From assembly GCA_963843365.1 (NCBI GenBank), contig CAWJKG010000004.1, positions 1 through 64,000 on the forward strand: a DNA stretch of 64,000 nucleotides, written 5' to 3'. This DNA is from Bog-473 sp963843365. GTDB lineage: Bacteria > Actinomycetota > Acidimicrobiia > Acidimicrobiales > RAAP-2. Shown here piece by piece: positions 35,618 to 43,951 of this stretch. Each line of letters starts with the position of its first letter. The stretch's first letter is position 1. Below the pieces are notes generated by a model. That model saw only the letters and a list, made by a program, of their open reading frames with translations. It had not been told where the DNA came from and made no database searches. The translations under genes were made by a program, and so were the position numbers.

Positions 35618-35670
35618 CATTGACCTGAGTCGATATGACATCATGGAATACGCATCGACAGATGTCAATG
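35618..35670. promoter_or_regulatory. Symmetrical operator between arsI and arsR
   Basis: Two nested inverted repeats share one centre at 35644: CATTGAC (35618-35624) with GTCAATG (35664-35670), and GTCGAT (35629-35634) with ATCGAC (35654-35659). The 53-base element spans the divergent promoter space of 94 bases, so one ArsR could bind both half-elements and control both transcripts. Confidence 0.75.
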
Positions 35671-35694
35671 CAACGTGCCGGGCAAGGAGCTGTG

Positions 35695-36048
35695 ATGGCA
35701 ACGAAGACCACGGTGAGAGCCGAGAGCCCCACCTTCATGGACGCCTGCTGCATGCCCATCACCAAGAGCGAGCTCGGCGAGGCGGATGCCGTGCAGTTGG
35801 CCGGCGTGTTTGCCGCCTTGTCCGACCCGGTACGTCTGCGTCTCTTCTCCATCGTCGCCGCCGAGGGCGAGGTCTGCAGCTGCAACCTGGAGGAGCCCCT
35901 CGCCAAGAGCCAGCCAACGATCTCGCACCACACCAAGGTGCTCTCCGAAGCTGGTTTGATCGTCGGCGAGAAGCGGGGGCGGTGGATGTGGTGGCGTGCC
36001 GAGCCGTCGGCGCTGGTCGCTGTGCGGAAGGTGCTGGGCGGGCGCTGA
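35695..36048 (+). CDS. arsR: ArsR/SmtB-family arsenic-responsive repressor
   Basis: 117 residues. Winged helix: AVFAALSDPVRLRLFSIVAA, LAKSQPTISHHTKVLSEAGL and KRGRWMWWRAE. Candidate As(III) ligands are Cys61 and Cys63 (GEVCSCNLEEP, a variant of the ELCVCDL motif) plus the N-terminal pair Cys18-Cys19 in DACCMP. It would release the shared operator on binding arsenite. ATG 35695 follows caaggagc. Divergent to arsI. Confidence 0.9.
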   Translation: MATKTTVRAESPTFMDACCMPITKSELGEADAVQLAGVFAALSDPVRLRLFSIVAAEGEVCSCNLEEPLAKSQPTISHHTKVLSEAGLIVGEKRGRWMWWRAEPSALVAVRKVLGGR

Positions 36049-36126
36049 TTCGGTGCGCCCCACGGCCGTGCGAGTTGACTTTCCGTGGAGGAGAGCGGAC
36101 TCCGCCGAGGAAAAGGCATCGACCAC

Positions 36127-36180
36127 TTGACAGGCAGCCGTATGGCTGCATATAAATAGGTAGTCAAATAGCTGCCTATT
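36127..36180 (+). promoter_or_regulatory. Promoter with two palindromes upstream of the AHSA1/ArsR operon
   Basis: TTGACA (36127-36132), 18-base spacer, TATAAA (36151-36156). The spacer contains GCAGCC-GTAT-GGCTGC (36134-36149). Overlapping and downstream of -10 is AATAGGTAG-N8-CTGCCTATT (36155-36180) with one mismatch. Tandem palindromes over the core promoter fit repression by the ArsR-type protein at 36631. Confidence 0.75.
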
Positions 36181-36196
36181 TCCGAGGTGATCGCAA

Positions 36197-36634
36197 ATGC
36201 CCGACATCAGACACCGCGTCGAGGTCAAGGCCCCGGCCGAAAAGGTGTACCAAGCCGTCGCAACCAAAGAGGGCCTTTCGGCCTGGTGGACCAGAGACGG
36301 CGTACAGGGGGACCCGGCCCAGGGCGGGAAGCTCGAGTTCTACTTCGGTTCTCCCGATCCGGCCGCGGTGATGGAGGTCACCGAGCTCGATACCGACGCG
36401 CAGGTTTCGTGGCGTTGCGTCGAAGGCGAGTCCGAATGGGTCGGGACGAACCTCAGTTTCACCCTCACCCCGAAAGAGGGGCGGACGGTCGTACTGTTCA
36501 CGCATGCCGACTGGCGGAGCCCGAGTGAGTTCATGGCGCACTGCAGCGCGCGGTGGGCCTATTTCCTCTTGAGCCTCAAGGCCCTCGCCGAGACCGGATC
36601 GGGCACGCCCTTCCCCGAGGACCTGAAGTTCTGA
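36197..36634 (+). CDS. AHSA1/START-like SRPBCC protein
   Basis: 145 residues, ATG 36197. Features: RHRVEVKAPAEKVYQAVATKEGLSAWWTRDG, AVMEVTELDTDAQVSWRC, TLTPKEGRTVVLFTHADWR and a C-terminal helix CSARWAYFLLSLKALAETG. This ligand-binding fold often accompanies ArsR regulators. The stop overlaps or touches the start of an ArsR-SRPBCC fusion, giving two related domains in one operon. Confidence 0.85.
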   Translation: MPDIRHRVEVKAPAEKVYQAVATKEGLSAWWTRDGVQGDPAQGGKLEFYFGSPDPAAVMEVTELDTDAQVSWRCVEGESEWVGTNLSFTLTPKEGRTVVLFTHADWRSPSEFMAHCSARWAYFLLSLKALAETGSGTPFPEDLKF

Positions 36635-37449
36635 CGCCCCCCACGGCGGAATCCTCGCCGGACGTCTTCAAGGCGCTGGCCGACCCCGTCCGGCGTCTTC
36701 TGCTCGACCGGCTCAACGACCGCAATGGGCAGAGCCTCAAAGAGCTCTCGGAGGGCCTGGACATGGCCCGCCAGTCGGTCAGCAAGCACCTCGACGTCCT
36801 CGAAGGCGCCAACCTGGTGACCACCATCAGGCAGGGCCGCCAGAAACTGCACTACCTCAACGCCGTGCCGATCAACGAGATCGCCGAGCGCTGGATCACT
36901 CGATACGACACCGGACGGGTCCGGGCCCTCTCGGACCTCAAACACGCACTGGAGGACCCATCGATGGACGGCCCGCAATTCGTCTACACGACCTACATCC
37001 GCACCACGCCGGAGCGGTTGTGGCAGGCGCTGACCGATCCCGTGTTCACCGCGCGCTGGTGGCAGACGACCTTCGAGACGGATTGGCAGCCCGGTTCGGT
37101 CATGACCTGGGACAACCATGGAGTCGTCATCGCCGACCCCGAGCAGGTCGTCCTCGAGTCGGACCCGTACCGGCGGCTGGCCTATCGATGGCACACCTTC
37201 ACACCCGAACTCAACGAGCGCCTGCAGTTCGGTGACGAGAAGTTCGCCGCACTTGCGGCCGAGCGCCGCTCGCGGGTCGCGTTCGAGCTCGAGCCGGTGG
37301 ACGATCTGGTCAAACTCACCGTCCTCCACGACGACTTCGAGCCCGGGAGCCTTGCCGCCACCATGGTGCAGGGTGGCTGGCCCGTCTTCCTGTCCAGCCT
37401 CAAGACACTCCTCGAGACCGGGGAGCCGCTGAGCTCGACCCGACGGTAG
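36631..37449 (+). CDS. ArsR-type winged helix fused to an AHSA1/SRPBCC domain
   Basis: About 272 residues. N-terminal wHTH: VFKALADPVRRLLLDRLNDR, LSEGLDMARQSVSKHLDVLEGANLV and RQGRQKLHYLNAV. The C-terminal domain: FVYTTYIRTTPERLWQALTDPVFTARWW, MTWDNHGVV and VQGGWPVFLSSLKTLLETGE. There is no ATG, GTG or TTG between the upstream stop and the wHTH. CTG at 36631 overlaps the stop as CTGA and is the only plausible start unless a base is wrong. No Cys metal site is seen, so the SRPBCC part probably senses an organic ligand. Confidence 0.8.
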   Translation: MTPPTAESSPDVFKALADPVRRLLLDRLNDRNGQSLKELSEGLDMARQSVSKHLDVLEGANLVTTIRQGRQKLHYLNAVPINEIAERWITRYDTGRVRALSDLKHALEDPSMDGPQFVYTTYIRTTPERLWQALTDPVFTARWWQTTFETDWQPGSVMTWDNHGVVIADPEQVVLESDPYRRLAYRWHTFTPELNERLQFGDEKFAALAAERRSRVAFELEPVDDLVKLTVLHDDFEPGSLAATMVQGGWPVFLSSLKTLLETGEPLSSTRR

Positions 37450-37625
37450 TTCTGTGCCTTCGGGATCGCCGCGAGCCCGGCGCAACCAGACGGGCCGAAG
37501 CCGGGCGTCGTTCCCGAGGACGAGAAGAAGAGAATCTCACGCGAAGATGTCCTTTTCGACGTGGGGCATTCGTTCCCCTGGTGGAGTCCGACGCAGAGCC
37601 GGGCCACGACAGAGAGGAGAGGCAG

Positions 37626-37997
37626 ATGCCTCAGTACGCAGCGCTGATCTACGAAAAGGGCGACCCGGATTGGTCGAACCTCGACACGCCCGACAAGCAG
37701 GCCACCATGGCCGACTACGGCGCCTTCGGTGCCGCCGCCGCGGCGGTCATGCGGGGAGGGGCTGCCCTCTATCCCACCTCGACGGGTACCACGGTGCAGG
37801 TGGAAGGCGGGAAGGGCGGCAAGGTCGTGACCACCGACGGTCCGTTCGCCGAGACGTCGGAGGTGCTCACGGGCTTTTACCAGTTCGAGTGTGCCGACCT
37901 GGACGAAGCCATCGAATGGGCTTCACGGATTCCGGCCGCCTGGAGTGGGAAGGTCGAGGTGCGCCCCATCATCGACTTTGGCTCCGCCGCCACCTGA
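37626..37997 (+). CDS. YCII-related DGPF-domain protein
   Basis: 123 residues, ATG 37626 after gagaggaga. The domain is identified by MPQYAALIYEKGD, VVTTDGPFAETSEVLTGFYQFECADLDEAIEWA and VEVRPI. The DGPFAE segment is the family signature. Genes of this type are regularly paired with ECF42 sigma factors, and here one starts two bases after its stop. The biochemical role is unknown. Confidence 0.88.
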   Translation: MPQYAALIYEKGDPDWSNLDTPDKQATMADYGAFGAAAAAVMRGGAALYPTSTGTTVQVEGGKGGKVVTTDGPFAETSEVLTGFYQFECADLDEAIEWASRIPAAWSGKVEVRPIIDFGSAAT

Positions 37998-37998
37998 G

Positions 37999-39279
37999 GT
38001 GACAGCGGCGGCCAGCCGCGCGACCCTCGTCCGGCTCGTCCGTGACGAGGGCTCGCGCGTGCTCGCCACCCTCGTCCGCACGACGGGCTCCTTCGAGCTT
38101 GCCGAGGACGCAGTGCAGGACGCCATTGTCAAGGCGCTCGACTCGTGGTCGCGCCGAGGGGTGCCGCCGGAGCCCCGAGCCTGGTTGACCGCGGTCGCGC
38201 GCAATCGGGCCATCGACCTCTTGCGCCGGGAGACCCGGCGCGCCGACAAAGAGGCCGCGGCCGAGAATTTGCTGCGCTCGGATCCTGCTCCGAGTACCGA
38301 GATCGTCGACGACGACCTCCTGCGTTTGGTCTTCACCTGCTGCCACCCGTCCCTCGGTACCGAGACGCAGACCGCCCTGGCGCTCCGGACCTTGTGTGGT
38401 TTCACGACGGCCGAGGTGGCCCGTGCGTTGCTGGTTCCCGAGGCGACCATGGCGAAGCGACTCACCAGGGCGCGGCGAAAGATCGCCGTCGCCAAGATTC
38501 CCTATCGGGTGCCCGATCCCAGCGAGTTGCCCGAGCGGCTCGGCGGAGTCCTGGCCACCGTGTACCTGCTCTTCAACGAGGGATACAACGCGAGCGGCGG
38601 CGACGATCTGATCCGTCCCAGCCTGACGGAGGAGGCCATCCGCCTCGGGCGCCTCCTCCACGACCTCCTTCCGGACGAACCGGGTACGAGCGGCCTGCTC
38701 GCGCTGCTGCTCCTGCAGGGCTCGCGCCATGCCGCCCGGCTCGACAGCGCCGGTGACATCGTCCTCCTGGCCGACCAGGACCGCAGCCGTTGGGACCAGC
38801 GCGCCATCACGGAAGGCATGTGCCTGCTGGGTACGGCGTTGCGCCGGACACCACTCCGGCCTGATCTCTACGGGACCCAGGCGGCCATCGCCGCGTGCCA
38901 TGCCCTGGCACCAACCTGGGAGGACACGAACTGGGAGGCGGTGCTCAGCTGGTACGACGTGCTCTTGACGGTCAACGACACGCCCGTGGTGCGGCTCAAC
39001 CGCGCCGTCGCCGTCGCGGGGGCGCGTGGACCGCACGCCGGTCTCCATGCGCTCCAGGAGATCGGCCCACTGAGGCACGGGACTCGGGCTGAAGCGGTCC
39101 GGGGTGATCTGCTGTTCGAAGTGGGTCGGCGCGCCGAGGCGGCCGTGGCGTATCGCGCCGCGCTGTCAGAGCCTGGCAACAGCGCTCGCCGTCGTTACCT
39201 CGAAAAGCGACTGGAGCAGTGCGGGCTCTCCGAACCGAGCAGCGATGAGAGCGCCCCGCGGACCCGAGACACCGGCTGA
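37999..39279 (+). CDS. ECF42-type sigma factor with C-terminal helical extension
   Basis: 426 residues, GTG 37999. Sigma region 2: GSRVLATLVRTTGSFELAEDAVQDAIVKALDSW and PRAWLTAVARNRAIDLLRRETR. Region 4: LRLVFTCCHPSLGTETQTALALRTLCGFTTAEVARALLVPEATMAKRLTRARRKI. The remaining half (about 230 residues) is the TPR-like extension of the ECF42 group, with LPERLGGVLATVYLLFNEGYNAS and ALRRTPLRPDLYGTQAAIAACH. ECF42 factors have no anti-sigma and are thought to be controlled through this domain. Confidence 0.9.
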   Translation: MTAAASRATLVRLVRDEGSRVLATLVRTTGSFELAEDAVQDAIVKALDSWSRRGVPPEPRAWLTAVARNRAIDLLRRETRRADKEAAAENLLRSDPAPSTEIVDDDLLRLVFTCCHPSLGTETQTALALRTLCGFTTAEVARALLVPEATMAKRLTRARRKIAVAKIPYRVPDPSELPERLGGVLATVYLLFNEGYNASGGDDLIRPSLTEEAIRLGRLLHDLLPDEPGTSGLLALLLLQGSRHAARLDSAGDIVLLADQDRSRWDQRAITEGMCLLGTALRRTPLRPDLYGTQAAIAACHALAPTWEDTNWEAVLSWYDVLLTVNDTPVVRLNRAVAVAGARGPHAGLHALQEIGPLRHGTRAEAVRGDLLFEVGRRAEAAVAYRAALSEPGNSARRRYLEKRLEQCGLSEPSSDESAPRTRDTG

Positions 39280-39368
39280 CCTGTGCGGTGTACCGTTCCA
39301 CCAGGGACCCAGTCGACCCGTGGGTGACGGACCTACCGTCGTTCGCTGAACACACAAGGAGAAATCCC

Positions 39369-39902
39369 GTGGCCTTCGACACACTCTTCGTCTATGCCGG
39401 CGTCTACGGCAACATCGCCGACGCCGTGGCCGACTACGACGCGGTCAAGGACCTGCACACAGAGGCGAACCTCATTGACGCCTATGACGCCGCAGTGGTC
39501 GAGCGGGACCAGAAAGGCAAGGTCAAGATCGTCAAGAAGCACGAGACGCCGACCCGTGCCGGCGGGGTGCTGGGCGGGGGCGTCGGACTGGCGACTGGTC
39601 TCGTCATCGCGCTGTTCCCCGCCGCCGCCATCGGCGCGGGCTTGCTCATCGGGACCACGGGCGGGGGTGCCATTCTCGGCGCGGTGGCCGGCCACGCCGC
39701 GGCCGGTATGAGCCGAGGGGACCTCAAGGAGCTGGGCGAGTCGCTCGACGAGGGAGAAGCCGGCCTGGTCGTGGTGGCCGTCTCCGACATGGAGGCCAAG
39801 GTGCGCTCGGCCATGAAGCGGGCGCGCAAGCTCGAGGAGAAGCAGTTGAAGGCGGATCATAAGGAGCTCGAGGCCGACGCGGCGGAAGCACAGAAGGGCT
39901 AG
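39369..39902 (+). CDS. DUF1269-like membrane-associated protein
   Basis: 177 residues, GTG 39369 with aaggaga upstream. The order is a soluble N-domain (FDTLFVYAGVYGNIADAVADYDAV), a glycine-rich hydrophobic hairpin (GGVLGGGVGLATGLVIALFP to GGAILGAVAGHAAAG), then LKELGESLDEGEAGLVVVAV and a charged coiled C-terminus (MKRARKLEEKQLKADHKELE). This layout is typical of actinobacterial DUF1269 proteins. Function unknown. Confidence 0.75.
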   Translation: MAFDTLFVYAGVYGNIADAVADYDAVKDLHTEANLIDAYDAAVVERDQKGKVKIVKKHETPTRAGGVLGGGVGLATGLVIALFPAAAIGAGLLIGTTGGGAILGAVAGHAAAGMSRGDLKELGESLDEGEAGLVVVAVSDMEAKVRSAMKRARKLEEKQLKADHKELEADAAEAQKG

Positions 39903-39959
39903 GTCGCCGACTCCGGCAAGCTCTCCGCACGTCCTGACGTTCGTTCTTCCTTCCGGCTT

Positions 39960-41171
39960 TTGACGACCTCCCCTCCCGCCCCGCTGTCGGGGATCACCGT
40001 CCTCGACCTGACCCGCAATTTCGCCGGTCCCTACTGCTCCATGCTGTTGGCGGACCTCGGTGCCGAGGTGATCAAGGTCGAGTCGCCGACCGCCGGCGAC
40101 GACACCCGGCAATGGCGCCCGCCGGAGTGGAACGGCCTGAGTGCCACGTTCCTGGCCGCCAATCGGGGGAAGCGCAGCATCGCCGTCGATCTCGACAGCG
40201 ACGAAGGGCAGGCGGTCGTGCGCCGGCTGGCGGCGCGCGCCGATGTCGTCATCTCGAGCTTCCGGGCCGGTTCGCTGGCCAAGCGTGGACTCGACCACGA
40301 CTCGCTCCGCGCCGAGAACCCACGGCTGGTGTCGTGCGCCATCAGCGCCTACGGATCGCAGGGACCGAAGCGGGAGTGGCCCGGGTACGACCCGATCCTC
40401 CAGGCCGAGAGCGGCATCATGAGCCTGACCGGATACCCCGAGGGTCCGCCGGCCCGGCTCCCGATCGCGGCCATCGACCTCGGCACCGCCATGTGGGCCT
40501 CGGTCGGGATTCAGGCGGCGCTCCGCACCCGGGACCAGACGGGCGAGGGCGGGCTGGTCGAGGTGAGCCTCTACGAGACAGCGGCGTGGTGGCTGTCCTA
40601 CCTCATCGCGGGCTACCTCGGCTCGGGGGAGGAACCCCGCCGGCACGGGAGCGCGGCGCCCTTCCTGGCGCCGTACGAGGTCTTCGCGACCGCGGACGGA
40701 GACCTCATGGTCACGGCGGCGAACGACGACCTCTTCGCGCGACTCGCTGCCGCGCTGGGGCTCGCGGCGCTCCCAGTGGATCCGTCGTACCGCCACAACG
40801 CCGACCGTGTGGCCAACCGGGACGCGCTGCACGACCTCCTCCAAGCTCGCTTCCTCGAGAAGTCCTCGGCTGAATGGCTGGAGGTGTTGCGGGCGCAGGC
40901 GGTGCCGTGCGCACCGGTGCGCTCGGTGGCGGATTTCGTCGAGGACGAGCAGCTCCGCGCGCTCGGGATGCTCGTGTCGCTCCCGCACCCCGACGTTCCG
41001 GACCTGCGCGTGGTCGGCACACCGCTCAACATCGATGGCACCAGGCCCACGTCGGCCATTCCGCCGCCGCGGCTCGGAGAGCACACCGCGCAGGTGTTGG
41101 CGGAACTGGGCTACAGCGCCGGGGAGATCGACGCCTTGTCCCGGCGAGGCGTCGTCGGGGGTGGCGGCTAG
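39960..41171 (+). CDS. Class III CoA-transferase (CaiB/BaiF family)
   Basis: 403 residues, TTG 39960. Transfers CoA between acids. Motifs: ITVLDLTRNFAGPYCSMLLADLGAEVIKVE, NRGKRSIAVDLDSDEG, VVISSFRAG, LVSCAISAYGSQGPKREWPGYDPILQAESGIMSLTG with the catalytic Asp in GYDPILQ, and a C-terminal lid with APVRSVADFVEDEQLRALGM. It may activate a carboxylic acid for beta-oxidation. Its TAG shares bases with the convergent NlpC/P60 stop (CTAG at 41168-41171). Confidence 0.88.
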   Translation: MTTSPPAPLSGITVLDLTRNFAGPYCSMLLADLGAEVIKVESPTAGDDTRQWRPPEWNGLSATFLAANRGKRSIAVDLDSDEGQAVVRRLAARADVVISSFRAGSLAKRGLDHDSLRAENPRLVSCAISAYGSQGPKREWPGYDPILQAESGIMSLTGYPEGPPARLPIAAIDLGTAMWASVGIQAALRTRDQTGEGGLVEVSLYETAAWWLSYLIAGYLGSGEEPRRHGSAAPFLAPYEVFATADGDLMVTAANDDLFARLAAALGLAALPVDPSYRHNADRVANRDALHDLLQARFLEKSSAEWLEVLRAQAVPCAPVRSVADFVEDEQLRALGMLVSLPHPDVPDLRVVGTPLNIDGTRPTSAIPPPRLGEHTAQVLAELGYSAGEIDALSRRGVVGGGG

Positions 41172-42443
41172 GGGCGGCGGCCGTTCGGCATGACGTCGCT
41201 CGATCCCCACTGGCCGAGCGAGTTGAGCTGCACGTGGTCGCCCGTCGCCTCGACGATCTGGTCGCCGCCCACGTAGAGAGCGGTGTGGTACACCGTCGTC
41301 CAGTCCGTCTGGCTGGTTCCCCAGAAGACGAGATCGCCGGCCGAGAGCGCGTTGAGCCCGACGGGTGTTCCCGCCGTGTGGTACTGGTCGTCGGAGACGC
41401 GCGCGAAGCTCACGCCGTCGCCGCTCTGCCACGAGGCCAGCGCCAACCCCGAGCAGTCGTACCCGACGGGTCCGTTGCCCCCGTAGATGTAGGGCTTGCC
41501 GAGCTGGGCGAACGCGAAGAGCACGGCCTTGTCCCCCGGGGTGGCCGGGGTGAACATCAGGGCCTCGGTGGGCGGCGACCCGGCCGCGTCGCCGAAGGGG
41601 ATTGCGGTGCCGTTCTGGTCCTCCACCCAGTACCCCAGACCCGAGGGGCTCGAGACGACGCGTTCGGCCGGATCGAGCCCGGGCCCACCGGCGGCCGAGC
41701 CGTCGAACGCGGCGTCACCGAAGTTGAAGATGCCGCCGTCGGAGGCCACCATCCAGTAGCCCTTGCCGTCGGGGGTCGGCGCCATGCCGATGATCGGCTG
41801 GACGAGGCGGATGGAGCCCGTGGAGCCGGAGAAGGCGGCATCCCCGAAGCTGAAGATGCCGCCGTCGGACGCCACCAACCAGTACCCCTTGCCGTCGGGG
41901 GTGGCGGCCATGCCGACGATGGGCTTGTTGAGCGCGATGGAGCCCGTGGACCCGTAGAAGGTGGCGTCCCCGAAGCTGAAGATGCCGCCGTCGGACGCCA
42001 CCATCCAGTAACCCTTGCCGTCCGGGGTGGCGGTCATGCCGACGATCGGCTTGTTCAGCGTGATGGCTCCGGTCGAGCCGTAGAAGGCGGCGTCGCCGTA
42101 GGAGAAGATGCCGCCGTCGGACGCAACGAGCCAATACCCCTGGCGGTCTTTCGTCGCGGTGATGGTGACGATCGGATGGTTGAGGGGCAGCGAGGCCGCC
42201 GAGCCGAAGGCGCCGGCGTTTCCGAAGTTCCACACGGCACCCTGGGCGTCCGCCAGCCAGAAGTTGTCCGACGGGATGCCCGTCGAGGCGTCGGCGCCTT
42301 GTCCGGCGCCGGAGCTGGCACCCGCCCCGGACAGCGCCACCGATGCCGAGGACCGCGAGCGCCAAGGCGCCGAGGAGCAGGAGGACGCCGAGTCCGGTGG
42401 GGGAGTGCAGAGGCCGGCGGGCGGCTGGGGTCTCGGGGGGCAC
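41168..42443 (-). CDS. NlpC/P60 cell-wall hydrolase with five GYWxVASDGG repeats, one frameshift
   Basis: About 425 residues. The N-terminus after GTG 42443 (VPPETPAARRPL) has a signal/anchor helix LGVLLLLGALALAVLGIGGAV, and one indel near 42330 joins it to the rest. Five 42-residue propeller-like repeats follow (GYWLVASDGGIFSYGDAAF and variants). The C-terminal NlpC/P60 domain has FAQLGKPYIYGGNGPVGYDCSGL (catalytic Cys), DLVFWG, and His in YHTALYVGGDQIVEATG. It would cut peptidoglycan stem peptides outside the membrane, with the repeats serving for wall binding. Such repeats are characteristic of Acidimicrobiia. Confidence 0.85.
41695..42275 (-). repeat. 126-bp coding repeats in the NlpC/P60 gene
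   Basis: Near-identical DNA blocks recur at a 126-base period, centred near 42120, 41995, 41870 and 41745, with a diverged fifth block near 42245. Each encodes one 42-residue unit. High DNA identity suggests recent tandem duplication or conversion. Confidence 0.85.
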
Positions 42444-42562
42444 GGCCAGGAATCGACGCAGAGTCGGGTTTCCTGAAGGGCTCCAGGGCGGTGACCGGGG
42501 GATTTGAGCGTCAGTTGCGCCGACACGCAGGTTTCGCCCGGGCCCCTGCGAGGGCGAGGGTC

Positions 42563-43253
42563 CTACGACTTGAGGACGAACGTGTAGCTGAAAGGCGCCG
42601 ACAGGGGCGTCAGTGTGAACGAGCGCGAGCCGGACGTCACGGTGACCTTGGTCCCACCTGCGCCGACGTCGACCTGAGAGGAGCCGAGCAGGATCTCCTT
42701 CTGGGAGCTGTTGGGATTCAGGACGCCCTCGAATGTCGGGTGCTGACCCGCGGCACCGATGCTGACCCAGGAGCGCCCGGTGGTCGTGGTGACCGTCACG
42801 GCGTAGGCGGCGATGTTGACCCGGTAGGTGGCTGTGCCGTTCCCGGAGGAGACCGGGGTCACCAGGGGCGCCTTCGACGACGCCGCCGTACTGTGGTGTC
42901 CGGTCGTCTGCCCGGCGTGCTGGACCGTTGGTCGTGCTCTTGTCGATCACGCCTGCCTTCACAAGTCCGAGCGCCGCTGCCGCCGCCACCACGGCGAGCG
43001 CCACGATGACGACCAGGACCCGGAGCCAACGGGACGGGCCGGGCCGCCGCGCCACGCTGTGACGGACCGCGGGGATCTTGTCGGTGTCCGCGTAGGTGGG
43101 GTGGGCGTCGCGGAACAGCTGGCCCTGCCCGCCCGTGACCGGCCGCTCGACGACGGCCGTGGCAGACGGATCGGGCCTCAACCCCGCTTCGTCGGCTTGC
43201 ACGTCCATGGCCGTTTTCTCGACCTCCCACGCCCCGTACTTGAACTGCGCCAA
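42563..43253 (-). CDS. Single-pass membrane protein with RodZ-C (DUF4115)-like domain, one frameshift
   Basis: About 229 residues. A cytoplasmic N-terminus (MAQFKYGAWEVEKTAMDVQA, acidic, no HTH), a helix WLRVLVVIVALAVVAAAAALG, a linker, then after an indel near 42910 an extracytoplasmic beta domain: YRVNIAAYAVTVTTTTGRSWVSIG, HPTFEGVLNPN and EILLGSSQVDVGAGGTKVTV. The beta part resembles the C-terminal domain of RodZ-type proteins. It lies next to the NlpC/P60 gene on the same strand, so a cell-envelope role is plausible. Confidence 0.6.
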
Positions 43254-43312
43254 TTACTGCGGTCTCCGGCCCGCACCGCCGAACCAAAGGGTGTTTCTGC
43301 ACGGTACCGGGT

Positions 43313-43400
43313 GTGTCCGCCCCCAGAATCGCACGCGGACGGGACCAACGGAGCGCGGGCCGGGCCAGGCCAGAATCTGCCCCCGACCTGGGGCGGACAC
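43313..43400. repeat. Long-spaced inverted repeat upstream of the RodZ-C-like gene
   Basis: GTGTCCGCCCCCAG (43313-43326) and CTGGGGCGGACAC (43388-43400) are complementary over 13 bases with one extra C, separated by 61 bases. The short word cagaat also recurs inside, at 43324 and 43372. It lies between the DUF664 stop and the RodZ-C-like start, so it may act as terminator or leader structure on the minus strand. Confidence 0.6.
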
Positions 43401-43427
43401 GGGCCCAGGTCGGCCCTGGGTCTCGTT

Positions 43428-43933
43428 TCAGCGGCCCACGCTCCCGTCGAGCAGCTCACGGGTGATGTCCATGTGGCCGACGTGACGGGCCGCCTCCTCT
43501 ATCAGGTGGAACACGGCCCAGCGGTAGGTGGTCGGCCGGAACTCGCCCCGGGACGGGAGGTCCAGGGAAGCCACGCCGTCGAGGACCAGGTCGGCCGCGG
43601 CGATCTCCTCCCGGTAGAACGCCACCACCTCGTCGACGCCCCAGCCTTCGGGGAGCTCGAACATCTGGGATCGCCAGCCCATGTCCATCGGCTCTCCGGC
43701 GCAGATCGCCCGGAGCCAGAGCCGTTCGGTGTAGCCGAGGTGGACGACCAGCACCCCGAGCGAATTGCGTGAGGCGCCGGCCGCCAGCGCAGCTGGGCGG
43801 GAGTCAGACCCTCGACCTTGTAGATGGCACTCCCGCGCAGGTGCCGCAGCCAGGCCCGCGCCATGGTGAACTCGTCGAGCGGGAGGTCCTCCTCGGGCCG
43901 CGGCACGTGCAGCCGCGGCGGCGTCTCGGCCAT
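43428..43933 (-). CDS. DUF664/DinB-like protein, one frameshift
   Basis: About 168 residues. Four-helix DinB fold: EFTMARAWLRHLRGSAIYKVEGLTPAQLRWRP, then after an indel near 43770 SLGVLVVHLGYTERLWLRAICAG, and RWAVFHLIEEAARHVGHMDITRELLDG. His residues in VVHLG and ARHVGHMD are the expected metal ligands. Actinobacterial members are mostly putative mycothiol-dependent transferases. The substrate is unknown. Confidence 0.78.
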
Positions 43934-43951
43934 CGGCGCGAACCGAGCGTC

